Source: Nesterenkonia lutea (GTDB taxonomy: Bacteria; Actinomycetota; Actinomycetes; Actinomycetales; Micrococcaceae). From it: a DNA stretch of 64,000 nt. Location: NCBI RefSeq assembly GCF_014873955.1, contig NZ_JADBED010000002.1, positions 1 to 64,000 on the forward strand, in the 5' to 3' direction. Within the stretch, counting starts at the first letter, position 1. Every line of letters begins with the position of its first letter. The notes beneath the pieces were generated by a model. That model saw only the letters and a list, made by a program, of their open reading frames with translations, did not search any database and was not told the DNA's origin. A program made the position numbers and the translations under genes. Below are positions 32,684 through 42,331 of this stretch, one piece after another.

Positions 32684-34057
32684 TCAGACGCCGAACCAGT
32701 TTTGACTGATCTCTTTTTTGGTAAGGCCCATGTTGTTGGGGTTTTTGGGGTGGTCTGGCGGCACGAGCATTGATCGCGTTGGAAACCATTGGGCTGTTCG
32801 TCGCGGCTGCAACTGAACGTCAGGCCTTGGACGCATGAAGGGGCGACCGCCGAATTCTTCCGGATCGTGGCTTGCTGCTCTTGCTAGCTCTAGAGCGATA
32901 TCGGGATCTTCTCCCACTGGGTCGGCTCTTGCCATGAGTTCCGTGCGCAGGTCACGGATGTACCAGGCGTGTTTTCCGGTGGGCCAGATAGCCAGACTGG
33001 GTAGATATGGAGAGGGAGGAAGTCTTCTAGGCCACATCTTCCGGTCTTCCTTAGCCGAGACGTCTCGGAGCTCTTGTAGCCGACTTCTCAAGAGCCAGAA
33101 GCTTCGTCCTCCCATTTCGTCGGCTTCTTGGCGTTGGGTTACGTCGAAAAGAGCTTCACACAGATGGGTGAACGACCTGAGACCTTCCTCGAATGCAATA
33201 GGAGCTAGTTGCATGTCGTGGCCAAGTCGGTGGATGTTCTCCTCTCCTCGTTCCTGGACCAAGCCTCGAACACCGCCACTTGATCCGTGGATGACTCCCG
33301 AGAGGATTCGATACCCCTCATATTCACCGATGAGCCCATAGTGTTTAGCCCGGTCGTGCAGACTCCCGGTGGCCCATCCGGATTTGAATCTCGATGAGTA
33401 CTTGGCGACCACCTCAGTTAGTTTCCTTCGGCCCTGTGATGCCAGGCCGTCTAGAAAGTTGCTCTCCTTTTTCGCGGCGGCCCTATCAAGGGCGTCAATG
33501 TGCCAGCGTCGACGGCTCAGTTGCTCTACTGTCACACGACGATGATCCATGAATCGTTCAGAGGTGTTCTCCTCTGAGAGGCTGACGTCCTTGAAATTTA
33601 CGAGATGCTCGAAGAGTGTCCTCGCGCTTGCCGCAGCGCTACGACCGTCAAGTTGGTCAACGTGCTCTAGGAGTGCGATTACGTCGTTAGTCGCCGCGGT
33701 CAGAATGAAGCGTTGAGCCGGAAGAGGCAGATGTTCGTAGAGCGCCCCAGTATCGAGATTCACCGAGACTCGCCAATTATGGATTTCACGTTGAGCTTCG
33801 ACGGCTAATAGGGCAAACGCACTCTGCGGTGGAGCACCACCTATGTCAGGCAGAATCCCTGAAGTCTCGTATCCGATTTTGTCCAACTCTTGCCACGTTG
33901 CGCCAATCGATCGACCGAAGCTGCCAGCGCCCTCTACCCTCCTCAGATTGCTACCCGCAGGACACTGATGGCTGGGCCAGACACTCTCTACCTCCAAGCT
34001 TCCTGGGGGAGCCCAGAAGGCTCGCGCGGTGGCCAGGCCCACCAAACCTTTATGCAT
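32684..34057 (-). CDS. DUF5677-like protein
   Basis: A 457-residue protein of mostly helical pattern. RTLFEHLVNF and the SGVIHGSSGGVRGLV region resemble the conserved Glu and His motifs of DUF5677-type proteins, whose function is unknown but which are frequent in accessory and defence islands. The ATG at 34057 follows GGGGA by seven bases and replaces a longer reading whose extra N-terminus looks non-coding. It is adjacent to the recombinase and the DUF6308-like gene. Family assignment is moderate. Confidence 0.5.
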   Translation of the reverse strand: MHKGLVGLATARAFWAPPGSLEVESVWPSHQCPAGSNLRRVEGAGSFGRSIGATWQELDKIGYETSGILPDIGGAPPQSAFALLAVEAQREIHNWRVSVNLDTGALYEHLPLPAQRFILTAATNDVIALLEHVDQLDGRSAAASARTLFEHLVNFKDVSLSEENTSERFMDHRRVTVEQLSRRRWHIDALDRAAAKKESNFLDGLASQGRRKLTEVVAKYSSRFKSGWATGSLHDRAKHYGLIGEYEGYRILSGVIHGSSGGVRGLVQERGEENIHRLGHDMQLAPIAFEEGLRSFTHLCEALFDVTQRQEADEMGGRSFWLLRSRLQELRDVSAKEDRKMWPRRLPPSPYLPSLAIWPTGKHAWYIRDLRTELMARADPVGEDPDIALELARAASHDPEEFGGRPFMRPRPDVQLQPRRTAQWFPTRSMLVPPDHPKNPNNMGLTKKEISQNWFGV

Positions 34058-34542
34058 ACGATCTTCCCCATCCGGGCGGCTGCGATATCTCGCGAGTGCG
34101 AAACAGCTGGTGTGACCACCGTAGTTGCGGTGGAGAGCGTCTGGTTGGGGTCGCCCATTACTCCCGTGGTTTCGAAGAGTGGGGCTTTGGTAGCTCGAGA
34201 AGTTCTTCACGCCTCCGTGTTCGGAACAGTATGTTCTCTCGTCGATGTGCGTTGATGCCAAGAAATGTATCTAGAGAACCTCGCGTGCCGTGTCTATGTA
34301 AGGCCGTCTATTCGGAGTAGGGCGCACGAGGTTGATTTCCTGTGTCGCATATAAGGGGCCTTGACCGGGCTTTTAATCGGGCGGGGTATACGGTCACTCT
34401 GAAGCCAGCGTCTATATGAACTGGTTTGAGGGTGCGGGAGTGCACGGTGAACGACCGGCTTACGTGCGGACGAATTGGCTCTGGACAGCGCGGTGAAGTC
34501 GATGCAACGGTGCTTCGTGTACCTGCCCTAAATCCTCCCAGG
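34058..34542. other. Gap upstream of the DUF5677-like gene
   Basis: Frames cross this region on both strands, but none has a good ribosome site or a recognisable family. It probably holds the promoter of the leftward gene and little else. Confidence 0.3.
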
Positions 34543-35196
34543 TCACCAAACGAGGATGTCGAGCAATCTCAGGTCGGTCAGCTGCGTCATGTCGCGGACG
34601 CGCTGTTGGACAGCCGGCTCGTGGTGCTCGTACCGGGCCAAGGCTTCGCGCAATTCTTCGATGGCACCGGACGAGCGGGCGGCGAGTAGGTCCTCGCGTA
34701 CGGCGATCCACCTGAGCTGGTTTCGCCGTAGCTCTGGGTATTGCGCCGCGTGGGCCCGGGCAGCCGCCCGGTACGCCTTCCACAGACGAGAGTCCAATAG
34801 CGGGAACAAAGCCGGGTACTTCACGTGTAGGACCTTAGAGACCTTCGCGAAGGAAATTCCGCGCGGGGCCGTCCCGGCGAAGTGCCAGTACAGGTCCGAC
34901 ATGTCGTCGAAGAGTCCACCGCGCACTTCTGGGTGCGCGTCGGCGAGATCCGCACCCGTCGCGATCCACGGGGCATTCGCAGCCCGTGCGATGAAATAGT
35001 CACCCTCGGCGTGCGAGATTCTCGAACTTACGTACCGAGTCCGCCTAATCTCTTCCGGGGTGATTCTCCCGTGGCCACCGGGCGGCGGGTAGTCGAACCT
35101 GGCTGGCGTCTTGCGCGGGTAGCCTACGAAGCGGTCGAGCGCTTGATCGAGGACATAATCGGAGCCTGCGACGGTTAACGTGACGGTGGAGGCCAT
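34543..35196 (-). CDS. DUF6308-like protein
   Basis: A 217-residue soluble protein beginning MASTVTLTVAGSDYVLDQAL. Motifs include GRITPEEIRRTRYVSSRISH near residue 45 and FAKVSKVLHVKYPALFPLLD near 125. I recall this pattern as DUF6308, an actinobacterial family without known function that is often near restriction genes, but I cannot confirm it here. The helical FAKVSKVLHxKxPxLxPxxD signature is shared with several uncharacterised nuclease-associated proteins. The ATG is weakly supported. Confidence 0.5.
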   Translation of the reverse strand: MASTVTLTVAGSDYVLDQALDRFVGYPRKTPARFDYPPPGGHGRITPEEIRRTRYVSSRISHAEGDYFIARAANAPWIATGADLADAHPEVRGGLFDDMSDLYWHFAGTAPRGISFAKVSKVLHVKYPALFPLLDSRLWKAYRAAARAHAAQYPELRRNQLRWIAVREDLLAARSSGAIEELREALARYEHHEPAVQQRVRDMTQLTDLRLLDILVW

Positions 35197-35987
35197 GCCT
35201 CGAACACTATCCCTCCTACGACCTTTAGCTCGACCGGTCACAGGCGAGGCAGAAACTATCAAGATTCAAGCGGGGGCAAATGCGTGGTTGCCGGCGGCCC
35301 CTGCCGATGTAAGACCTCGTCGTTGTCGTAATCGTCAGTGGTGGAGCATGACAAGCATGATGCTCTGGGCCAATCTGCGGGGAAGGTGTGTCAGTTAGGG
35401 ATCCTCTACCGTTCGCGTCCTTCTACGCAGTCTGTGTTGCCCGCTTTCTGGCCCCAGGGAGCTCCCAGGCCACGAACACTGCTTGTCCAAGGAAGCCCTC
35501 TAGTGTCGTGACTACCTCTTGAAGGTGCGAGTGATTCAGTAGACCCCGCGTCCGGAAACAGTGTTCCCTCACACTCCGGCCGCGGGGTTTGCGCTTTCCT
35601 GGAGCAAGCAGGCGATCTCAGCGCTGGGCTCGGGGCGCCATCCTCCTTAGCGTCCGCCAGACATTCCCAATCGAACGTTCACTATCGCCGCTTCGTCCAG
35701 GTGCCTCGCAACTGACGATGAGTACACGAAGCTATCGAGACACTGTTGCGAGGCTCCTGGATGTATCGGCTGCTGCGGGATCTCGCGGATCTTAGGCGGG
35801 GGAGAGCTGTCGCATCTCGCTGCCTCGCAACCTAAGGGTTGCAAGGCAGCGGCCTACCGGGCCCTAGTCCTGATGGGTCCTGGCCCTTGCTAAGTCACGT
35901 TTCTTGAAGCCCTCGTGGAGGCTGGTGCTAGAAAGCGTCTGCTTGCCGTTGGTACGAGATGAGTTCGAGTCGAGACACAATCGAAGT
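35197..35987. other. Long intergenic region with one hairpin
   Basis: No gene is supported. Bases 35819-35850 form a hairpin (GCTGCCTCGCAACC against GGTTGCAAGGCAGC, one mismatch, loop TAAG) that could terminate a transcript or mark an old gene end. The rest should hold the promoter of the McrC-like gene. Confidence 0.4.
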
Positions 35988-37421
35988 ATGAATCCAGCAA
36001 AGGTGCACGTGGTCGCTGGACGATTTGAGGTGGCGTTGAGTGGCGAGCCTGAAATCGTTCCAGCGACCCAAGTGGTCATTTCCGTAGCAGGCGCTCACTC
36101 GAGGAATGTGACTCTAGATGGGAGAGCGGTGCGCTTATCTTCCGGCGAGGTAGGCGTCATTGCGCTTGACCTCGTGAGATCGACGGGGTTTCACCACTTA
36201 GTTGTCGATGGGCAGAGCTACTGGTTCGGTACTGAGGACGCGAAACTGGGCTTAGCAGGTGTTACGGCGATGCTGGAGGAGCTGAGCAGTGTCGGGACGG
36301 GGTGGACCGGACAAGCAATGTTCTCAAGCGGTGCAGGGTTGAGAGACCCCCATGTTAGTTACGGATGGCTGGACCAGTGGGCGGATCAAGCTCTGCGGGC
36401 AGTATCCGTGGTCATCGAAACTCCACGCTCCACAACGATTAACGACCAGGTCCTTCGACGGCGCGGTGGCGCAGGTGTGTTGCTCGCTCCAACCTTGCGA
36501 CTACTACGCTCGGACCCTCAGCGATACCTAGCTCCGCGAGAAGCCGGGATACTCAACGTCGAAGGACAGCAGTACGACCCCCTGCGTGTTGTCGCCCGGC
36601 GCCGGGGTTCAACTCTTGACACCATCGCGAATCGGCGAGCTCTTGCAATCTTGGGTTGGGTTGATCGGTTGTCAAAAGACGTAATTGAGGCGAGTGTGAA
36701 CACCGACGCTGTCGCTCGCGCCCGACTGTGGTCAAATCGCGCTCGAGCCTTGCTTAATCGCCCACTGGCTCAAACATTGGGACAACAAGCTCTTAGCGCC
36801 CAACCGAGGCAGGCCGAAGAGATCACTGACGGTGCATATCAGGCCACCTATCGGATAGCGAGTGACCTGTTGGAGCGTTTCGGTTGGAGCGCAAGTCTGC
36901 AACCGAGATCGCGCCTGAGCTATGTGCAGCAATCCGACATGATATTTCAGGCGTATGCGGCTTCTCGCCTCGCGAGGGAATTCGGTATGGTGCAGACTTC
37001 GAGCGTCCTGGGATCGGTTCAACCTGCTTTTTCCGGACAGAAGTTTGACCTCTACTACGACACCCGTCCGCCGTCGGATGTGCTTCGATCATGGCGCAGT
37101 TTCAGTCACCGACCAGATCTATCTCGTCCAGATTTGTTGTTGTATGAACGACGCTCCGGTCGCGTCGCCGTGATTGACGCGAAGTATCGTCGAGCTCGGG
37201 ACGGAGGGTCCTCGGAAGATTCACGTAGAGATATGAGTTCCTACATGAGCCTGTACGGTTTGACGGCCGTAACGGTCCTCTTCCCAGGAACTAAATCCTC
37301 GGTTGAGGAAGTTTCGGGGAAGGGTCATCGTATAGTCGAGGCGGCCGTATCCCCATCAATAACTAATATCGTCGACGTGGCTAAAGCAGTTGCTGGAACG
37401 CTCGCTGCGCCCGCATTTTAG
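35988..37421 (+). CDS. McrC-like PD-(D/E)XK nuclease
   Basis: A 477-residue protein. The C-terminal third holds a nuclease core: Asp382 in SRPDLLLYERRSG, then Asp397-Ala-Lys399 in VAVIDAKYRRA, the D-x14-DxK spacing used by McrC and DUF2357 proteins. The N-terminal part has strand-rich regions and the middle is helical, as in McrC. It converges on and overlaps by four bases the McrB-like AAA gene, its likely partner. In LlaJI and BsuMI such pairs form the restriction subunits beside methyltransferases. A TTG start at 35904 is possible but poorly supported. Confidence 0.75.
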   Translation: MNPAKVHVVAGRFEVALSGEPEIVPATQVVISVAGAHSRNVTLDGRAVRLSSGEVGVIALDLVRSTGFHHLVVDGQSYWFGTEDAKLGLAGVTAMLEELSSVGTGWTGQAMFSSGAGLRDPHVSYGWLDQWADQALRAVSVVIETPRSTTINDQVLRRRGGAGVLLAPTLRLLRSDPQRYLAPREAGILNVEGQQYDPLRVVARRRGSTLDTIANRRALAILGWVDRLSKDVIEASVNTDAVARARLWSNRARALLNRPLAQTLGQQALSAQPRQAEEITDGAYQATYRIASDLLERFGWSASLQPRSRLSYVQQSDMIFQAYAASRLAREFGMVQTSSVLGSVQPAFSGQKFDLYYDTRPPSDVLRSWRSFSHRPDLSRPDLLLYERRSGRVAVIDAKYRRARDGGSSEDSRRDMSSYMSLYGLTAVTVLFPGTKSSVEEVSGKGHRIVEAAVSPSITNIVDVAKAVAGTLAAPAF

Positions 37422-39166
37422 AGCAGCGACAAGAGTTCGTCGGACGGTCCGTCCATCATTCGCTCCATCAGTCGGTCTATCTCCTCAGCATTAGGCAGAT
37501 TCGCATAGGCCGAGCGGAATGCCTCGACGTCACTGAAGGAGCCACGGACCTGGTGAAGAATCTTGTCGGCTACGGAATGGCCGAGCGCTTCGAGTTCAGC
37601 ACTCTCGCTGCGAGGTGCGTGGGCAATGTTTAGAACGACGTCGCGCAGAAGGCCCATCGTAAACCAAGAGCGGCCTGTCGGAGTCTCGAGCACGGCGGAG
37701 GTCACATCCTTCAGAGAGGTGCGTACCGCATCGCTAAAGTCGTCGACAGAATCAACTGTGTTTAGATTGTACAGGCGTAGCCCGTCAAACTGTGTTCCAG
37801 CCGAACGGTCAGCCCGATTCTGAATTCGTTTTCGTTCAGCTAAAATTAAATCTGTAGCAAGGTCGGTAACCGCATTTGCTGGATCTTCATCGTATCGGTC
37901 GCCTAGAACATTCGACATGGTGATGATGGTGGAGCGTCGCTTCGTGGGTGAGCTTACGCGGGCGCGCGTTTCAGGCTCGTCGCGGTAGGAGTTGCATGTT
38001 GCAATGATGAATGCGTCGATAGGGAGCTGAGCTTCTTGGCCGGCGGGGAGCCGAACCAATCGCTCCTGATCCTGTGTCGCCACTAAGACCGAAGAAAGGT
38101 AGGTCTCGATGGCAGCGAGGTTGAACTCTTCTAGAACAACCACACGGGCTTCGAGTGGCTCTTCGGTACGCAAGATGGATCGCGCAAAGTCGCGATACTC
38201 CGGTGAGCCATCCAAGCGTTCATATCCGATGAATTCGGCTTCATCGAAGTCAGCTCGAATTGGGACGACTAGAGGCGCGGCGAGATCGAGGACCGATTCC
38301 ATTCCCCGCCCAAGAAGGTTTGCGAATAGCGACTTTCCCGTACCAGGCTGGCCTACCAGCACAACCAAGTCGCCACGCATCCATGCGACTAGTACGCGGC
38401 GTACCAGCCCCGCGGGGAGAACATAACCCCCTGCGCCAATGGTTGTTTCTAAGGCGCCGACGAGTTCCTCAAGGGACAGATTGACGACCGGTGCTGGTGG
38501 TCTTGAGCCCAAGAGCTCATAGGTCCCTTCGTCGACGGCCGCGTCCGCAAATGGGGCACTCCGATATTCGTCAGGGACGTCCGTGGAGTAAAGGGTGCCG
38601 ATTAGGTCGCCGCGATCTGGGTAAAAGTTGTGTCGAAACCACGCAATCAGTTTGTCGATCGGCTCTGTAGCACTGCCAACGACTGCGGGTGTGAGAGTCT
38701 CGACGTCGACTTCTCGGCCGAACCAGAGAGCTAGGTCGACCAGTCGCACAGCCTGATTCTTGTGCTTCAGCAGTTCTGCGCCGGAAGTGCTTGTGAGAGA
38801 CCAGGAGTCACGGCCCTTTGGCGAGGCCTGCTGTTTAAATACGACCCCCTGGTTCATGAGGTGGTTTCGCTGCCGCTGCAGACCCCCGCCTGGGTACTTT
38901 GTTGTCTGCCATTCGGGTGCTGAAGCTGTGCGGGACCATGGTGCGTAGTAGGGGCGATCGGGGTCTGGGGGGCGGGGGAGAAGGAAGAACTCCCGGAGTA
39001 GAGCCCCCTCTTCGGTCGACCCAAACGGGATCGCGGAGCTTGAGACGTCAACGCCAGCCTCCACGCCTGCGCGCAACAGAGCGGGGAGCGTGACCACCGA
39101 GAGTGGGTGAGCGCCGTCGAACGCGTGGGCTGCGGCTAGAACGAGCTGGGGAGGAGGGAATTGCAC
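37418..39166 (-). CDS. McrB-like AAA+ ATPase
   Basis: A 582-residue protein. About 260 N-terminal residues form a probable DNA-recognition region, followed by an AAA+ domain with Walker A VGQPGTGKSLF at 271-281, Walker B RVVVLEEFNLA at 341-351 and the sensor strand AFIIATCNSYRDEP. The EEFN box and the long insertion are typical of McrB and its relatives. It would use nucleotide to move DNA and activate the McrC-like nuclease encoded opposite. It lies directly downstream of the methyltransferase, so the three are one system. Confidence 0.8.
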   Translation of the reverse strand: MQFPPPQLVLAAAHAFDGAHPLSVVTLPALLRAGVEAGVDVSSSAIPFGSTEEGALLREFFLLPRPPDPDRPYYAPWSRTASAPEWQTTKYPGGGLQRQRNHLMNQGVVFKQQASPKGRDSWSLTSTSGAELLKHKNQAVRLVDLALWFGREVDVETLTPAVVGSATEPIDKLIAWFRHNFYPDRGDLIGTLYSTDVPDEYRSAPFADAAVDEGTYELLGSRPPAPVVNLSLEELVGALETTIGAGGYVLPAGLVRRVLVAWMRGDLVVLVGQPGTGKSLFANLLGRGMESVLDLAAPLVVPIRADFDEAEFIGYERLDGSPEYRDFARSILRTEEPLEARVVVLEEFNLAAIETYLSSVLVATQDQERLVRLPAGQEAQLPIDAFIIATCNSYRDEPETRARVSSPTKRRSTIITMSNVLGDRYDEDPANAVTDLATDLILAERKRIQNRADRSAGTQFDGLRLYNLNTVDSVDDFSDAVRTSLKDVTSAVLETPTGRSWFTMGLLRDVVLNIAHAPRSESAELEALGHSVADKILHQVRGSFSDVEAFRSAYANLPNAEEIDRLMERMMDGPSDELLSLL

Positions 39167-39193
39167 GTGCTCAGACTAGCGCGAATGCTGCCC

Positions 39194-40090
39194 TTAACGC
39201 TCCTGGGTCTGTTTGGTCATGTTGTCCGCGATCAATCCGCAGAACGAGGGGTTGAGTTCAACACCAACGGAAGATCGTCCCATTTCTTCAGCGACATACA
39301 TTGTGGTCCCTCCGCCGACAAAGGGGTCCAAAACCGTGCCTCCCTCAGGGCACCCAGTTTCAATGCAACGCTCAACCAGCGATCGGGGGTAGGGCGCGTA
39401 GTGGGTGCCTCGAGCCAGCGATTTTCGGTCTGGCTCAATAAACCAAACATCTTCCTCACCCCCGAGACCTTCACGATTGAAGAAGTAACGAGGATGTTTT
39501 GAGAACAGAAAAATATGTTCGTATTTCCGCCAAGGTCGGTCCTTGCTGGTTGGCTCAGGAATTGCACTGTTGCGTACCCATATGATCGAGCTGCGGAGCG
39601 TCCATCCGTCTGCCTGCATTGCCAGTGCAACTCGCCATGGGATACCAATCAATGATTTCCGAGGGAGTCCTAGGCCCGGTCCGTCGACGGCGCGCAGTCC
39701 CGGCAATCGACGGCTTCGATGCTTGTTATCTTGGCCGTGAGGTTTGCCTTTGGCGCTGTAATACGTATCGCCTAGGTTGAGGAAAACGGTTCCGTCCTGC
39801 GCAAGGGCAGGTTTTATTGCTGCGAAGGCTTCCACGAGGTTTTCGACAAAACCATCGATCGTCGCCTCAAGGCCGAACTGACCGTTGACCTCGTAGTCGC
39901 GTTGCCAGTAGTAGGGCGGTGAAGTAATGACCGTGTTCACTGACTCAGGCTCTAGACCCTTCACTGCTTCGCGACAGTCGCCGAGTAGTACCTGCCACGT
40001 CGTGTCGTCCCGACCGGCTCCGCCAGCGAAGAGATGGTCGTCCGTCTTATGGAGGGAGTTCATTGCTACTTTCACTGGGGAGGGCTGCAT
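39194..40090 (-). CDS. DNA methyltransferase (beta class, TSPPYY)
   Basis: A 298-residue amino-methyltransferase. The catalytic motif TSPPYY lies at 56-61, before the S-adenosylmethionine site DPFVGGGTT at 255-263, which is the beta-class order. The TSPPYY form is found in N4-cytosine and N6-adenine enzymes, so the product base is not fixed. It ends 28 bases before the McrB-like gene on the same strand and would protect host DNA from that system. The start at 40090 is one of two close ATGs. Confidence 0.9.
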   Translation of the reverse strand: MQPSPVKVAMNSLHKTDDHLFAGGAGRDDTTWQVLLGDCREAVKGLEPESVNTVITSPPYYWQRDYEVNGQFGLEATIDGFVENLVEAFAAIKPALAQDGTVFLNLGDTYYSAKGKPHGQDNKHRSRRLPGLRAVDGPGLGLPRKSLIGIPWRVALAMQADGWTLRSSIIWVRNSAIPEPTSKDRPWRKYEHIFLFSKHPRYFFNREGLGGEEDVWFIEPDRKSLARGTHYAPYPRSLVERCIETGCPEGGTVLDPFVGGGTTMYVAEEMGRSSVGVELNPSFCGLIADNMTKQTQER

Positions 40091-40207
40091 GCAACGTTTA
40101 ACGTACCATTATTGTAAGAGATCTCCGACGGCAGTGCTAATCCGCTATCTGGATATCAATCGATCGAACGAGCGGGCGAATCAGGCCCGCGCCTGTAGGG
40201 TTGTTCC

Positions 40208-40435
40208 GTGTCTGAGCCGGAATCCGAGCAGAGTTTACGTGGTCTCGCGCGGTTTCTCGTAGGCCCAGCAGAGATCGCCGAGCGATTGGGTGTCGAAGCC
40301 AACACAATCAACGTGTGGAAAGTCCGCCACGAGAGTTTTCCTCTGCCAGTCAGAAGATTGAAGACTGGTGATGTCTGGGACGTGCGTGAGATTCGTGTTT
40401 GGGCGGAGCACACGGGGCGCGAGTTTCGCAGCTGA
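40208..40435 (+). CDS. Small HTH protein, possible restriction controller
   Basis: A 75-residue protein with an AlpA/MerR-type HTH: VGPAEIAERLGVEANTINVWKVR, then RRLKTGDVWDVREI. The GTG start lies 118 bases from the divergent methyltransferase start, so it shares that promoter region. Small HTH proteins in this position often act as controllers that delay restriction until DNA is methylated. That role is inference. Confidence 0.6.
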   Translation: MSEPESEQSLRGLARFLVGPAEIAERLGVEANTINVWKVRHESFPLPVRRLKTGDVWDVREIRVWAEHTGREFRS

Positions 40436-40847
40436 GTTGTGGGGATGGCGGATCAATCTCTGCCCCCCGCCGAACGAGCGAATAAGCTCTGCTCAGCGAC
40501 AACCTCTAACACTCCATTTTAATCGCGTTCGCATGGCTACTAGGAAGTTCGGAGCGCCGCGGTTGGGAACTGCAGCTCGCACTCAGCGGTTTGGTCCACT
40601 TGGGAGACTCATTTCCTCCAGGGGGTGGCCCCGTCCCCTAGTACGAGCTCTGTCCCTGATGTGTCGCTCAGGGTCTAAACCTGAGCGCAATGGCGGGGCT
40701 CTAGAGTGCGCGCTGACTTCATGCCACAAGCTCCTGAAGGGCCCAGGGAATGTTCTCACCTCTGGCGGCGTCTGGGTATACGCAAAGCAACGCAGCATGG
40801 CGAGAAGTGGGGCGGCGCTTTCGCACCGCCCCACTGGGTTCCGAGAG
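40436..40847. other. Non-coding region with a strong hairpin
   Basis: No gene is supported. Bases 40806-40835 form a perfect 10-pair stem (AGTGGGGCGG with CCGCCCCACT, 10-base loop) just behind the small leftward gene ending at 40848. It is best read as that gene's terminator, although it has no T-run. Confidence 0.55.
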
Positions 40848-41060
40848 TTAGACCTTCTGGTTGATCGTTCCTCCTGGGTTTTCATTGCCCCAGCGAGTGG
40901 TCACAAACTTGCCTGTCGTGGCAGAGCGCGTGACGTTGCGACTGTTTGAGGTGCCGGAACCGACACGCTCAGTAGTCGTCGTGCGGGGCGACCGCTTAGC
41001 GTGAGCCTTCGTGACGAAGCGCCCGCTGCGGGCGCTCCTGCTGACAGATCCTCGAGCCAT
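40848..41060 (-). CDS. Small basic protein, actinobacterial hypothetical
   Basis: A 70-residue Arg/Thr/Ser-rich protein with two similar halves, SVSRSARSGRFVTKAHAKRS and NVTRSATTGKFVTTRWGNEN. The repeated SAR/T-S/TGxFVT motif occurs in small actinobacterial hypotheticals. The ATG follows GGAG by six bases. High basicity suggests nucleic-acid binding. Function unknown. Confidence 0.6.
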   Translation of the reverse strand: MARGSVSRSARSGRFVTKAHAKRSPRTTTTERVGSGTSNSRNVTRSATTGKFVTTRWGNENPGGTINQKV

Positions 41061-41210
41061 GATTGACTCCAATTCTCCGGCGGAGGGTGTCTCCCTGCTA
41101 CTCTCGAAAACACTCTGATAGCGCGGTCCGAGAGCTGCCGGTCAGTTGCTCAGGTGCTCGAACACCCAGCAATTCCATTGTATCGGCAGGCACGGACACG
41201 CCCGGTGACC

Positions 41211-41264
41211 AAAACCCCACATCTAGTATTCGAGCATTGCTCAAATAACTAGATGTGGGATTTT
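41211..41264. repeat. Long hairpin between divergent genes
   Basis: CCCACATCTAGT at 41216 and ACTAGATGTGGG at 41248 form a perfect 12-pair outer stem. The 20-base centre folds further (GAGCA with TGCTC). A-run and T-run flanks give it the shape of a bidirectional terminator, but it lies between two genes that point away from each other. It may be a miniature element, an operator or a relic. Confidence 0.5.
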
Positions 41265-41384
41265 GCGTGAGTCCCCCGAGTGGCTCCGAGGTCGTACTGG
41301 CGGTCTAACTGGGCCGGACACTTTGCCGATGGTGCGCTGGTGTTCGTGGTGACGGGAGCCCAGGCCATAAGTAGGGTGTCGAGC

Positions 41385-41873
41385 ATGGCTACTCCCTCAG
41401 TTCCCTCACCACGATTTCGTGGAATCCCTATGGTGACAATGCTTGCGACCGGGGCTTTGGCCCTAGTTGCCTGCGGAGAACCTGAGCAGCAGAACGACGC
41501 TACGCCTGTCGCCTTCGAAGACGTTGATGAACTCTTCTCTGCTGTCGATGACCAGCTGGACTGCCCTGAAGATTCAAGCGGGGAGTACCATTTCGCCCTT
41601 CCATCAGACCAAGACGCGGAGATCCTGCAAGGCCGCAGCTGCGCGGAGAGTATCGTCATGGCCAGTTCAGATGATGAGGAACGCCTGGCTGAGATACGGG
41701 AGATGATGTCCTCAGCTCAAGGTCCGTTGTCCGTAGTCGAAGACTCTACGTGGTTCGTCGCAGACATCACGGAGGTCGCCGGAGACGGTGAAGCCACGGA
41801 CTTGGCGCATCCCGGCTCGCGGGATCTACAGGGCCTGGCCGAGGACTGGAAAGCCACCTACACGGAGCAATAA
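41385..41873 (+). CDS. Small lipoprotein of unknown function
   Basis: A 162-residue protein with a signal peptide ending in lipobox LALVAC (Cys30) and a mature domain of about 130 acidic residues. Two cysteines in the mature part (in QLDCPED and GRSCAES) could form a disulphide. No family is recognised. Surface lipoproteins on conjugative elements can serve in entry exclusion, but nothing here shows that. Confidence 0.6.
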   Translation: MATPSVPSPRFRGIPMVTMLATGALALVACGEPEQQNDATPVAFEDVDELFSAVDDQLDCPEDSSGEYHFALPSDQDAEILQGRSCAESIVMASSDDEERLAEIREMMSSAQGPLSVVEDSTWFVADITEVAGDGEATDLAHPGSRDLQGLAEDWKATYTEQ

Positions 41874-42331
41874 GTGCGCAGCGGGGGTGACATCAAACGC
41901 TGCGAATAGACCGCCACTTATCGCTGCGATCCACACCCCTCAGCGCAGCGCATCTCGCGAGTGCACGCGGTCGGCTACGGTATATCGGTGGATCAAATGC
42001 CAGGAACTTTAGGTGCCTATGTGGACGAGTCGAGCTGCAATCGCAGCGACTCCACACAGGAATACTTAATAGGCGCAGCAATCATGGATGCCGCAGATGA
42101 GGCTGCTATCCGTGAGGAACTTCGCCCCTTGCTGTTGCCAGGGCAGATCAAGTTGCACTGGACAGACGAGCAGGAGAGTCGACGTCGCCGAATCGTCTCG
42201 GCCATTGCCAGCTTGGAACCGATGAACTTCATCGTTGCCCACCTCAGTCAACGACAAGCCAAGACAGAGCGATGTCGACGACGCGTGAATACTGGTCACT
42301 TAGCGACGGGTGAATTCTGGACACCCGGACC

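Noticed and set aside
40368..40949. 193-codon plus-strand frame overlapping the small HTH gene
   Set aside because: It is an out-of-frame reading through the HTH gene and a terminator, without family similarity.
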